DNA of 64,000 nt from assembly GCF_004078655.1 (NCBI RefSeq), contig NZ_RZNC01000005.1, forward strand, positions 165,371-229,370, given 5' to 3'. The notes under the pieces were generated by a model. It was not told where the DNA came from. It saw only the letters and a list, made by a program, of their open reading frames with translations, and searched no databases. A program made the position numbers and the translations under genes. The stretch comes from Labedella populi (GTDB lineage Bacteria; Actinomycetota; Actinomycetes; Actinomycetales; Microbacteriaceae). This document shows positions 53,940 to 61,729 of the stretch, piece after piece; positions within the stretch are counted from its first letter, which is position 1; every line of letters starts with the position of its first letter.

Positions 53940-53974
53940 GTAATGACATTACACAACGTCCTTGCGTACGCAAG
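53940..53974. promoter_or_regulatory. Two palindromes between FMN reductase and tandem-MarR genes
   Basis: GTAATGACATTAC (53940-53952) is an inverted repeat with a 3-base centre, and CTTGCGTACGCAAG (53961-53974) is a perfect 14-bp palindrome. Both lie in the 89-base gap of the divergent pair. The 12-mer TTGCGTACGCAA also forms the core of the hairpin repeats elsewhere in the window. Confidence 0.65.
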
Positions 53975-53992
53975 CACCTGTAGGATCTCGAC

Positions 53993-54967
53993 ATGACGCC
54001 GAACGAACGAGGGCGCATCCTGCGCACCGAGGACAGGTTGTGGAGCGGCATCCTCCGTGCAGCGGCCGCAGTGCCCCGGCGGCTCGAGCGGGAACTCGCC
54101 GCCACGAGCGGTGTGACGCTCGTCGAGTTCGACGTCCTGCTCGGCCTCGGCGATGATGCCCCCGCTTCGGTGAGAATCGGCGAGATCGCCGCCCGCGGAG
54201 GGCTGTCCTTCAGTCGCGCCTCGCGCGCAGTCACGGCGCTCGAGCGCCGTGAACTGGTCGAGCGCGAAGAGTGCGTCGTCGATGGACGCGGAAATCAGGT
54301 ACGCATCACCCCGGCTGGCCAGGCTTTGTTGGATGAGTCGTCGCGCGCGCACGAACTGCGAGCGATGATCCTCAAGCCGCCAGTCGATCCTGCCGTAGCC
54401 GGAGAGATCGCCCGCTACCTCGACGCGGTCGCCGAACGCGCTGACTCCGAAGACGGTCTCGAGAGCAGGAGCGAAAGCCCTCCGGACAGCGGTATCACTC
54501 GCGGGCGGCACGATTCGGCACAACTCTTCGACGATCTCGTGCGATCTCAGATCGTTCTGTGGAACAGCGTCGAGTCCCGCACCCGCGCCGAAGCAGGAGT
54601 ACCCGCGTCGTGGTATGAATCGCTCCGCGTCGTGGCGGCTCGCGGCCGCAGCCGTGGCGCTGATGTCGCACGTGACCTCTCCATCACAGAAGGTGGTGCC
54701 AGCAAGTTGCTCTCCCGCCTCGAAGCAGCCGGGCTTCTCGAACGCAGCTCAGACCCCGGTGACGCCCGCGCGTCCCTCTTGTCGGTCACCGCTGCCGGCG
54801 AAGCCGTCCTACGAGGGGCGTCGGCCGCCGTGCGCGACGAAGTCGACCAGTTCGCCTCCGACCGGCTCACATCCGCCGAAGTCGCTCAGCTCGGGGTCCT
54901 GCTCCGGAAATTGCGTGGAGGGTCGCCCAGCCCGAGAGCCCCCGGATCAGAAACTTTCCACGGATAG
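53993..54967 (+). CDS. Tandem MarR-domain fusion regulator
   Basis: The 324-residue protein contains two MarR winged-helix units in one chain. The first (about residues 15-145) reads SGVTLVEFDVLLGLGDD then SFSRASRAVTALERRELVERE. The second (about 180-310) reads ASWYESLRVVAARGRSRGADVARDLSITEGGASKLLSRL with LLSVTAAGEAVLRG. MarR proteins normally have one such unit and dimerise, so this fusion would be a built-in pseudo-dimer that could bind asymmetric DNA. It faces the FMN reductase gene with two palindromes between. I see no stop or frameshift, so it is one gene. Confidence 0.85.
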   Translation: MTPNERGRILRTEDRLWSGILRAAAAVPRRLERELAATSGVTLVEFDVLLGLGDDAPASVRIGEIAARGGLSFSRASRAVTALERRELVEREECVVDGRGNQVRITPAGQALLDESSRAHELRAMILKPPVDPAVAGEIARYLDAVAERADSEDGLESRSESPPDSGITRGRHDSAQLFDDLVRSQIVLWNSVESRTRAEAGVPASWYESLRVVAARGRSRGADVARDLSITEGGASKLLSRLEAAGLLERSSDPGDARASLLSVTAAGEAVLRGASAAVRDEVDQFASDRLTSAEVAQLGVLLRKLRGGSPSPRAPGSETFHG

Positions 54968-55431
54968 CAAACGCGGCCGTCGCGACGACATCTTGCCGCG
55001 CGTCTGTCGCGCCCGGAGGCGGCCGAACCCGGTTCTCCTGAGAGCCCCAGTCACCTCGTTTCCTTCTGGCGACCAGGTCATTCCGAGTCTTGATGCTCGA
55101 CCGCGCCGGCCGCTCAGCGTTCTGATGATGAGATCCGTCACTCGCCGGCATTGGCCGCGACCGACGTGAATCCCCAGCCTCCTGGGCGGAGGCATCGACC
55201 GCGAAGCGGTTGGCAACCTCGCGGAATGACCAGGACCATTTCCCCACCCGCGCAGCACGCGCGCTCCGGGCCTCGCACGCCAAGCCGCCGTTGCAATACG
55301 ACCGCGTCCCGAGTCGACGGCAACGATCAGCCGGGACGCGCCTATCGGTATCGCGATCGAGGGATCTCGCAATCTGCTCTTGCCGGATCTCGACGTTCAC
55401 AACCTCGTCGCGACGAGGGGGTTCGGCGGGG
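54968..55431. other. 464-base stretch without a convincing gene
   Basis: None of the six frames gives protein-like sequence: codon use is mixed and frames are short or arginine/proline-rich. No hairpin terminator, tRNA or palindrome stands out. It lies between the tandem-MarR gene and the end of the B6 ring-opening operon, so it may be decayed DNA at a junction of the two modules. Confidence 0.5.
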
Positions 55432-55890
55432 TCAGTCGCGGCGGAAGGTGCCCACGAAGCGTGCCTGCTCGATGATCGAGTCGGCGTAGGTCGCGAGGAA
55501 CTCCTCGCGCGACGGGTCGCCCTCGACCGGAGTGCCCAACGCGTAGAGGAAGAAGAAGTAGTGGTGCACGCCGTGACCCACGGGCGGCTGCGGTCCGAAG
55601 TACGCAGCCTGGCCGGCGCCGTTCGGGGCGACGCGGACGCCGGGGGCCGAGAGGTCGAGCGTCGTCGCGTCGGGCGCGATGCCGTAGACCACCCAGTGGG
55701 TGAAGCCCTGCGCAAGCGGAGCGTCGGGGTCGTTGACGATGAGTGCGAGCTCGACGGTGCCCTCGGGGGCTCCCGAGATCTCGATCGACGGGGTGTCGTT
55801 GCCGCCGTCTGCGGTGAAGTTCAGGGGGATGGCACCGAGGTTCTCGATGTCGGGGCTCGAGACGGCGAGGTCGGCGATGAAGAGGGGCAT
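55432..55890 (-). CDS. YbhB/YbcL-type PEBP-family protein
   Basis: The 152-residue protein has the PEBP (Raf-kinase-inhibitor-like) pattern: PLNFTADGGNDTPSIEISG, ALIVNDPDAP, FTHWVVYGI, PPVGHGVHHYFFFLYAL. Bacterial members are cytosolic or periplasmic binders of anionic ligands with unclear roles. AAAGGACGACC precedes the ATG at 55890. It lies 17 bases after the alpha/beta hydrolase, so it is the last gene of the B6 operon; a role in the pathway is not established. Confidence 0.88.
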   Translation of the reverse strand: MPLFIADLAVSSPDIENLGAIPLNFTADGGNDTPSIEISGAPEGTVELALIVNDPDAPLAQGFTHWVVYGIAPDATTLDLSAPGVRVAPNGAGQAAYFGPQPPVGHGVHHYFFFLYALGTPVEGDPSREEFLATYADSIIEQARFVGTFRRD

Positions 55891-55907
55891 GGTGGTCGTC
55901 CTTTCGG

Positions 55908-56747
55908 TCAGATTCCGAGAACGGAGGTGATCTCGGCGGCGACGAGCGCGGGGCGCTCCTCGGGGATGTAGTGGTCGGTGTCGTCGACGACGACGAAGAG
56001 GTCGTCCGGGCGGTCGATCATCGCACGAGCCCATGCGGCCTCGCTGACGATTGCGCTCCCCCGGCCGCGGAGGTGCGTCATCGGCACCCGGACGCTCCGG
56101 AACTCCTCGTCGTACGGGGTCCGGAAGCCCTCGATGAGCTGGGTCATCGCCCTCGGTGAGGCGAGCGGCTCGAGTCGGCCGTCCTCGGTGGGGCCGTAGC
56201 CCCAGAGGGCGCGGCGCGAGATGGAACCCGGGAGGATCGCGGCGTAACGGTCGCGGAGGTACTGCTCGACCTCGGCGCGATCCGCGAACGATCGGAAGCC
56301 GCGGGCGACGCGGACGTCGAGCTCGTCGAGGACCGCCGGCTCGACGTACGGCGTGTAGTCGACGACGACGGCACCGCTCACGCGATCCGGGAGGCGCGCG
56401 GCGGCGAGCCAGGCGTTGCGGCCGCCGAGCGAGTGGCCCGCGACGACGGCGCGCTCGATGCCGAGGGCGTCGAGCACAGTCTCCACGTCCGATACGAAGT
56501 CCTCACCGCGATACCCGGTGGCGGGCTTGTCGCTCCGGCCGTGCCCGCGCTGGTCGAGTGCGACGACCGTCGCGTTCTCGGCGAGCACATCGCCGACCGG
56601 CTCCCACACCGCGTGGTTCGCCGACGTGCCGTGCAGCAGCACCACAGCAGGACCGCTCCCCCGCACCCGGAACGCGACGTCGACCGCCGCGCCCCGGGTG
56701 CGGGAGAGACCGTCGCCGATGTCGACGACGGTCACCGCGGAACCCAT
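55908..56747 (-). CDS. (E)-2-(acetamidomethylene)succinate hydrolase-like alpha/beta hydrolase
   Basis: The 279-residue protein has an alpha/beta-hydrolase triad: Ser106 in AGHSLGG, Asp130 in VVVDYTPY and His259 in DDTDHYIPEE, with the oxyanion motif LLHGTSANHAVWEP. Size and spacing fit the last enzyme of B6 pathway I, which cleaves the ring-opened acetamidomethylene succinate to succinate semialdehyde, acetate, ammonia and CO2. The order behind the dehydrogenase, decarboxylase and ring-opening oxygenase supports this. A general esterase is the alternative. Confidence 0.78.
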   Translation of the reverse strand: MGSAVTVVDIGDGLSRTRGAAVDVAFRVRGSGPAVVLLHGTSANHAVWEPVGDVLAENATVVALDQRGHGRSDKPATGYRGEDFVSDVETVLDALGIERAVVAGHSLGGRNAWLAAARLPDRVSGAVVVDYTPYVEPAVLDELDVRVARGFRSFADRAEVEQYLRDRYAAILPGSISRRALWGYGPTEDGRLEPLASPRAMTQLIEGFRTPYDEEFRSVRVPMTHLRGRGSAIVSEAAWARAMIDRPDDLFVVVDDTDHYIPEERPALVAAEITSVLGI

Positions 56748-56759
56748 CGACGTCCCCGA

Positions 56760-57695
56760 TCAGACGTTGGGGATCGAGGCGAGCGTCTTCCGCGCCGCGA
56801 TGAGACCCGTGATGATCTCCTTGCGCTTCGCGTCGACGTCGCCGTCGCCGTACTCGTACATGCCGCCGTTGGTCTTGAAGCCGAGCTGACCGGCCGCGAT
56901 CTTGTCCTTGATGAACTGCGGGGTGTCGGTGCTCGCGTCGAGGTCCTTGTTCAGGTAACCGGACACGGCCTGGTAGATGTCGAGTCCGGCCATGTCGAGA
57001 AGGCGCGTCGGGCCCACGACGGACAGCTTGTAGCCGATGCCCCACTTGACGCACGCGTCGAGGCCCTCGGGCGTCACGATGCCCTCCTCGAGCAGCGCCA
57101 TGCACTCGCGGAGAATCGCGTAGAGGACGCGGTTCTCGACGAAGCCCGGGATCTCCTTCTCGAGGACGGGCACGTAGTTGAACGCCTTCACGATCTCGAT
57201 GAGCTGGTCGACGAGCTCCGACGACGTCTTCTCACCGGGGATGACCTCGATCATGGGGATGAGGTGCGGCGGGTTCGACCAGTGCATGCCGATGAGGCGC
57301 GCGGGCACCGTCATCGACTCGGCCATGGTGGTGATGGGGATACCCGAGGTGTTCGTGGCGATGATGACGTCGTCGCCGATGCGCGCCTCGAGGTCCGCGA
57401 AGACCTTCTGCTTGAGCTCGAGCTTCTCGGGGACGGCCTCGATGATGAGCTCGGTGTCGGCGAGCGCCGCGTCGAGGTCGGTGCCGAAGCTCACGGAACC
57501 GCCGGGCGCCGACGGCGAATCGACCGACTCGAGCACGCCGCGCACGACGTCGTACGCGGCCTCGGCGCGGGCGATCGCATCGGGGGAGATGTCGTACAGG
57601 CGCACGGTGGCGCCGGCCCGCGCGAGGGTCGCGGCGATGCCGGGGCCCATCGTGCCCGAACCGATGACGGTGGCGATCGTGGGAAGACTGCTCAT
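56760..57695 (-). CDS. 3-hydroxyacyl-CoA-dehydrogenase-like 5-formyl-3-hydroxy-2-methylpyridine-4-carboxylate dehydrogenase
   Basis: The 311-residue protein has an NAD motif VIGSGTMGPGIAATLARAG and the 3-hydroxyacyl-CoA dehydrogenase active site MHWSNPPHLIPMIEVI, with His138 and Glu150. In M. loti a member of this family does not act on CoA thioesters but oxidises the 5-formyl pyridine carboxylate to the 4,5-dicarboxylate. The gene neighbourhood favours that role over fatty-acid oxidation, as no thiolase or enoyl-CoA hydratase is near. It lies 12 bases before the hydrolase gene. Confidence 0.8.
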   Translation of the reverse strand: MSSLPTIATVIGSGTMGPGIAATLARAGATVRLYDISPDAIARAEAAYDVVRGVLESVDSPSAPGGSVSFGTDLDAALADTELIIEAVPEKLELKQKVFADLEARIGDDVIIATNTSGIPITTMAESMTVPARLIGMHWSNPPHLIPMIEVIPGEKTSSELVDQLIEIVKAFNYVPVLEKEIPGFVENRVLYAILRECMALLEEGIVTPEGLDACVKWGIGYKLSVVGPTRLLDMAGLDIYQAVSGYLNKDLDASTDTPQFIKDKIAAGQLGFKTNGGMYEYGDGDVDAKRKEIITGLIAARKTLASIPNV

Positions 57696-57749
57696 CAGGT
57701 GCTCTCTTTCACGGGGGTGGGAAGGGGTGGAGTGGTCTGGCGGTGCGGG

Positions 57750-58529
57750 TCAGATGCCCGGCGGCAGGGCGATGGGCGAGATCCCCAGGCCGAACGCGCT
57801 CTCGACGCGCTCGAGCCGCCGGTTGAAGAACGTCCAGAAGTTGTACTGCGCCTTCGCCGGGTAGATCCGGTCGAACTTCTCCTTCGTCTCCTCGGGGTCC
57901 GGCTCGATGGGTGCGAAGCCGGAGGCCTTGAGGTCGACCTGGAAGCGCGCGGCCTTCTCGAGGAAGATGCCGGTGAGCGTCACCTCGGCGACGGTGCTGC
58001 CGACGAACGCGACGCCGTGGTTGGCGAGGAGGATCGCTTGCGCGGCGCCGAGGGTCTTCGCGGCGGCGACGCCGAGCGGCACCGTCGTGATGATGTGGCT
58101 CGTCTCGGTGAATCGTGGGACGCCCTCGTACGCGAACCACACGCCGTGGTTGTTGTACGGCTTGAGCGTCTCCTCGGACGCGCCGAGGATCGTCGAGTAG
58201 TGCGCGTGCGAGTGTCCGACGAAGTTCACGTCGGGCCGGGCGCGCATGATCTCGGCGTGCAGCGGCCACTCGAGGTGGCGCAGCCCGGTGCCCTCGAGCA
58301 CGTCGCCGTCGAAGCTGATGAGGATGAAGTCGTCGGCGTCGACCTCGCTGAGGGCGAGGTTGCCGCGCTTCAGCCACAAGCCACGGCCGAAGGGGTCGCG
58401 GAACGACAAGTGCCCCATGGACATGTCGCCGTGGCCCTCGAGCTCGAGGATGCGGTGGGCTCGCGCAACGTCCGCGAGGATCGACGCGATCGACGCGTCC
58501 TCGAAGTACTGCGTGTGCGAGTAGGTCAT
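57750..58529 (-). CDS. Class II aldolase-fold decarboxylase (3-hydroxy-2-methylpyridine-4,5-dicarboxylate 4-decarboxylase)
   Basis: The 259-residue protein has the class II aldolase/adducin fold: Glu87 in HLEWPLHAEI, the metal histidines in GHSHAHY (His106, His108) and His171 in LLANHGVAF. The araD enzyme at 5110 is a distant relative. In M. loti an enzyme of this fold removes the 4-carboxylate of the pyridine dicarboxylate. Its place between the dehydrogenase and the ring-opening oxygenase genes matches that step. An ordinary sugar-phosphate aldolase is unlikely in this context. Confidence 0.8.
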   Translation of the reverse strand: MTYSHTQYFEDASIASILADVARAHRILELEGHGDMSMGHLSFRDPFGRGLWLKRGNLALSEVDADDFILISFDGDVLEGTGLRHLEWPLHAEIMRARPDVNFVGHSHAHYSTILGASEETLKPYNNHGVWFAYEGVPRFTETSHIITTVPLGVAAAKTLGAAQAILLANHGVAFVGSTVAEVTLTGIFLEKAARFQVDLKASGFAPIEPDPEETKEKFDRIYPAKAQYNFWTFFNRRLERVESAFGLGISPIALPPGI

Positions 58530-58596
58530 GGGTGCTCCTCGATGTCTCTCGTCCGTGGGTCGGGTCTGGTCGGTCTGCTGGGTTCTGGACGGCGGG

Positions 58597-59178
58597 TCAG
58601 CCGCGCGCGGTCACGTCGGCGACGGTGATCCCGCCCACGCGGGCGTTGACACGACCGCCCGTGGCCACGGCCGCGATGATGACGATCTCGTCGGGGCGGG
58701 GCGCGTCGGGGAGGGTGAGCGTGATCGCGTCGTAGTGGGATCGCACATAGACCTCGTCCTTGAAGGCGAGGGGGATGTCGATCGACGCCCCGGTCCCCGC
58801 GACCTTCGAGGCCGAGGAGATCCACGCCGTCCCGCCGCCGACGGCGTCGCGGAGCGCGTTGCCGAAGACCGTCGTGACGCACGCGACGATGTGCTCCTGC
58901 TCGCCGTTGACGCCGACGAGGCCGCCCTTGCCGTAGCTCTCGACGGGTCTCCCGCCGAGGAGCGCGACGGCGCGCTCGCCGAGCTCGGTGCCGAGACCGG
59001 CGCTCGCGTCGGTGAGGGGGGAGAGGTCCTCCACCCAGCGCCCGGCGAACGGGTTCTCGAACACCACGGCGACGGCGGCCTTCACGAGCGGCTGCTCGGG
59101 TGACGGTCCGAGCTCGTGCACCGTCTCCTGGACGAAGGAGTGCCAGGCGCGGATCTTGTAGATGGAGTCGATGCTCAT
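58597..59178 (-). CDS. DUF1185 (amino acid synthesis family) protein in the B6 operon
   Basis: The 193-residue protein begins MSIDSIYKIRAWHSFVQETVHELG and contains GGRPVESYGKGGLVGVNGEQEHIVACVTTVFGNALRDAVGGG and DEVYVRSHYDAITLTLPDAPRPDEIVI in pieces, the pattern of DUF1185, often labelled amino acid synthesis family without biochemical proof. Its ATG overlaps the stop of the monooxygenase gene by four bases, so it is translated with it. Pathway I as I know it has no step assigned to this family, so its role here is open. Confidence 0.8.
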   Translation of the reverse strand: MSIDSIYKIRAWHSFVQETVHELGPSPEQPLVKAAVAVVFENPFAGRWVEDLSPLTDASAGLGTELGERAVALLGGRPVESYGKGGLVGVNGEQEHIVACVTTVFGNALRDAVGGGTAWISSASKVAGTGASIDIPLAFKDEVYVRSHYDAITLTLPDAPRPDEIVIIAAVATGGRVNARVGGITVADVTARG

Positions 59179-60317
59179 GATGCGTGGACCTCGTGTCGGT
59201 GGGGGTCGGTGGGGTTGTAGAGGGCCGTCTGGATGCTCTCCCCGACGAACTGGTTGCCCTTCGCCATCTCGCGGGTGTCCGCGTACCACTGCGAGCGGTC
59301 CTGGGCGAGGTCGGTGATGGGGCGCTCGAGTCGCTCCCACTCGACGAGGGTCGCCGCCATGTCGCCGTCCGCGGCCGCTTCGGCCGCGACGGCGAGGGTG
59401 TACGCGTTCTGCATCGCCGTTCCGGCGCCTTGCGCGAGCGCCGGGCACATGGCGTGGGCCGAGTCGCCGATGAGGGCGACGCGCCCCTCGGTCCAGTGGT
59501 CGAGCCGCGTGGTCTGGTAGCCGTAGTAGCGGCCCTGGATGCCGGCGGCGGCCTCGAGCACGGGGGCGAGCTGCGGGAAGACCGACGTCCACAGCTCGAG
59601 GTCGATCGGCACACGGGAGCCGTCGGCGTCCGCGGAGGGTGACATGAGCGCGATGTAGAGCTCCTCGTCGTTCGCCGGCGTGTAGAGGACGCGGAGGACG
59701 CGCGGGTCGAGGTTCCAGAAGTCGATGACGTTGTCCCACTCCGTGTCGGGTTCGAGCGCCTGCAGCTCGGCCTTCCGGCGAGGGACGAGGAACCGGGTGA
59801 TGCCGTCGCCCGAACGCTCGCGCTTCATGGGGATGGAGAGCGAGTCGCGCACCGCCGAGCCGACTCCGTCGGCGCCGATCACGAGATCGGCCTCGGCGGT
59901 CTCGCCCGTCGAGAAGCTCACGACGCCGTCCGCCGTCGCGCCGACGACCTCGGATCCCGCGAGGATCTCGACGCCCGATTCGCGAGCGGCGGTGAGGAGG
60001 GTCGTGTGCAGGTGCGGCCGCGTCATCGTGCGCCAGCGGACACCCTCGAGCGTCTCTTGCGACTGGATGACGTTGTTCATGCGCGTCTCGTAGGCGGGGG
60101 GCGTCATCGATCGCGATGCGAGGTCGGGACCGGCGCCGATCGCGTCGAGCACCTGCAGGCTGTTGTTCCAGAGCACGATGCCTGCACCCTCCGCCCGCAG
60201 CTCGCGAGCGCGCTCGTGCACGCGAACCTTCCAGCCCCTCTGGGCGAGGGCCGTGGCCGCGGTGAGTCCCGCGAAGCCTCCGCCCGAGATCTCGGCGCGG
60301 CGTCGGCTGTCGGTCAT
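59175..60317 (-). CDS. 2-methyl-3-hydroxypyridine-5-carboxylate oxygenase-like FAD monooxygenase
   Basis: The 380-residue protein has the FAD motif EISGGGFAGLTAATALAQRG and the second FAD motif VALIGDSAHAMCPALAQGAG of class A flavoprotein monooxygenases. The runs LRAEGAGIVLWNNSLQVLDAIG and TPPAYETRMNN, and the end with MAKGNQF, closely resemble the M. loti 2-methyl-3-hydroxypyridine-5-carboxylate oxygenase, which hydroxylates and opens the pyridine ring. The product would go to the hydrolase encoded at 55908. It is the second gene of the operon, 82 bases behind the M20 gene. Confidence 0.87.
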   Translation of the reverse strand: MTDSRRRAEISGGGFAGLTAATALAQRGWKVRVHERARELRAEGAGIVLWNNSLQVLDAIGAGPDLASRSMTPPAYETRMNNVIQSQETLEGVRWRTMTRPHLHTTLLTAARESGVEILAGSEVVGATADGVVSFSTGETAEADLVIGADGVGSAVRDSLSIPMKRERSGDGITRFLVPRRKAELQALEPDTEWDNVIDFWNLDPRVLRVLYTPANDEELYIALMSPSADADGSRVPIDLELWTSVFPQLAPVLEAAAGIQGRYYGYQTTRLDHWTEGRVALIGDSAHAMCPALAQGAGTAMQNAYTLAVAAEAAADGDMAATLVEWERLERPITDLAQDRSQWYADTREMAKGNQFVGESIQTALYNPTDPHRHEVHAS

Positions 60318-60399
60318 GTGACGTTCCCATCTGTTCTGTGCATGGTGCGTGCTGTGTGGGCCGTGTCGCGCACGGCGTGTGGCCGGGTCATCGGAGTCA

Positions 60400-61536
60400 C
60401 TACAGCTCCGTCGCCGCGGCGATCCGGATGACGGAGAGGCCGATGACCTGCGCGGTCACGACCGCGTTCTCTTTGCCGGCGGCTCCTGCGAACTCCGCCG
60501 TGCCGTCGGGCGTGTGGTACCGCCACCCCTCCGCGCGACCGACGCCGACGATCGCTGCGCGAGCGACCTGTGTGACGTTCCCGAAGTCGGTCGCGAAGGC
60601 GAGGGGGTCGGGTTCGGCGATGAAGTCGCGTCCCGCCGCGGCGAAGGCGTCGCCGACGAGCGCGGTCACACCGGCGTCGGGGCGGACCGCGGAGATGGCG
60701 GCGCCGCGCGACCAATCGGCCGGGCCGAGCAGGTCGTGGACCTCGGCCGCGAGGGCGTCGAGTTCGGCCTCGGACGAGGCGAAGAGGAGGAAGCTCGCCT
60801 CGAAGGTCATGCCCGCGTTCTCCTCGACGTCGCCGTCGACCGAGACGGACTCGATGATGAGGGTGGCCGGGTCGATGGCCGCGGCGATCCGCGACACGTT
60901 CTCGAGGGCGGCGAGCGGCGTGGACACGACGTCGCGGCGGAGCGTGCGCCGACCGACGACGCGCGCGGTCTCGCGGCGCATGAGGAGGGATGACGGCCAC
61001 ACGGTGTCGATGAACTCGGGGTGCGGGTAGAGGACGACATCGACGTCGTCCCACACGCCGTGGGCGGCGGTGAGGGCCTTGCCGCTCCCGAGTTCGCGCG
61101 TGAGCGGCGAGTGGATCTCGTCGGCGGGGCAACCCACGATGACGACGGAGCCGGCGAGCCGGTCGCCGACGGCAGCGAGGGCGAGAGCGGCGCCGATCAC
61201 GCCGCCCGATTGCGGGCCGTGGCCGCAGGAGTGCTCGGGGACGACGGCACCCGTCTCGTCGATCGAGGCGGGCGCGTCGTAGACGGCGATGACGCCGACG
61301 GAACGGCCCGGAGCGCCGAAGGCGAGTTCGGCCCGGAACGCCGTGCGCATACCCGCGACGCCCTCCGTGACGGCGTAGCCGGCGTCGCGGAGCTGCGCGA
61401 CCAGGTGTGCCGCGCACTGCGTCTCCTGGTGCGCGAGTTCGGGGTGGGCGGTGACGAAGTCGACGACCGACTCGATCGTCGGGGTCGCGGTGGTCACGGC
61501 ATCCAGGAACTCGCGGTCGTGCGTGTCGACGGCCAT
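60400..61536 (-). CDS. M20-family amidohydrolase heading the B6 operon
   Basis: The 378-residue protein is an M20D-type peptidase/amidohydrolase: the metal-ligand block reads EHSCGHGPQSG where the family usually has CGHDxH, and the general-acid block reads CPADEIHSP instead of PAEEG. YPHPEFID follows. The Cys and His ligands remain but the Asp is replaced by Gly, so activity or metal use may differ. It is the first gene of the operon, with GAAGGGG before the ATG. It might cleave an amide in the pathway or a conjugated B6 derivative; both ideas are inference. Confidence 0.78.
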   Translation of the reverse strand: MAVDTHDREFLDAVTTATPTIESVVDFVTAHPELAHQETQCAAHLVAQLRDAGYAVTEGVAGMRTAFRAELAFGAPGRSVGVIAVYDAPASIDETGAVVPEHSCGHGPQSGGVIGAALALAAVGDRLAGSVVIVGCPADEIHSPLTRELGSGKALTAAHGVWDDVDVVLYPHPEFIDTVWPSSLLMRRETARVVGRRTLRRDVVSTPLAALENVSRIAAAIDPATLIIESVSVDGDVEENAGMTFEASFLLFASSEAELDALAAEVHDLLGPADWSRGAAISAVRPDAGVTALVGDAFAAAGRDFIAEPDPLAFATDFGNVTQVARAAIVGVGRAEGWRYHTPDGTAEFAGAAGKENAVVTAQVIGLSVIRIAAATEL

Positions 61537-61563
61537 CGCTCACCCCTTCACTCGAGTCCCGGT

Positions 61564-61606
61564 TTATTACCATGTGGGACTGCATTGTCAGCATATGATG
61601 CAATGC
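61564..61606 (-). promoter_or_regulatory. Candidate promoter/operator of the B6 ring-opening operon
   Basis: On the minus strand CTGACA (61591-61586) and TAATAA (61569-61564) are 16 bases apart, 28 bases before the M20 ATG. GCATTG and CAATGC form an inverted repeat (61582-61606) across the -35 region, possibly the site of the TetR-family protein encoded just upstream. The first block's TTCTCA element is absent. The rest of 61607-61729 shows nothing. Confidence 0.5.
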
Positions 61607-61729
61607 GCGCCGTCGTCCAGCATCGGGCGAAATGTAACACGGGGTTAACAGAGGTCGGCCGCTGCAGTGCCGGCACGGCCACACGCGCGTCCTCGCCCGT
61701 CGACTCGGGCCCCGTTCCCGAGCGGGGCG

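Noticed and set aside
54968..55431. Transposase relic at the junction of the redox and B6 modules
   Set aside because: Short stretches looked vaguely helix-turn-helix-like, but no transposase motif, terminal inverted repeat or target duplication could be seen.
56760..57695. Fatty-acid beta-oxidation 3-hydroxyacyl-CoA dehydrogenase
   Set aside because: No thiolase, enoyl-CoA hydratase or acyl-CoA dehydrogenase is near, and the operon neighbours match the B6 pathway member of this family.
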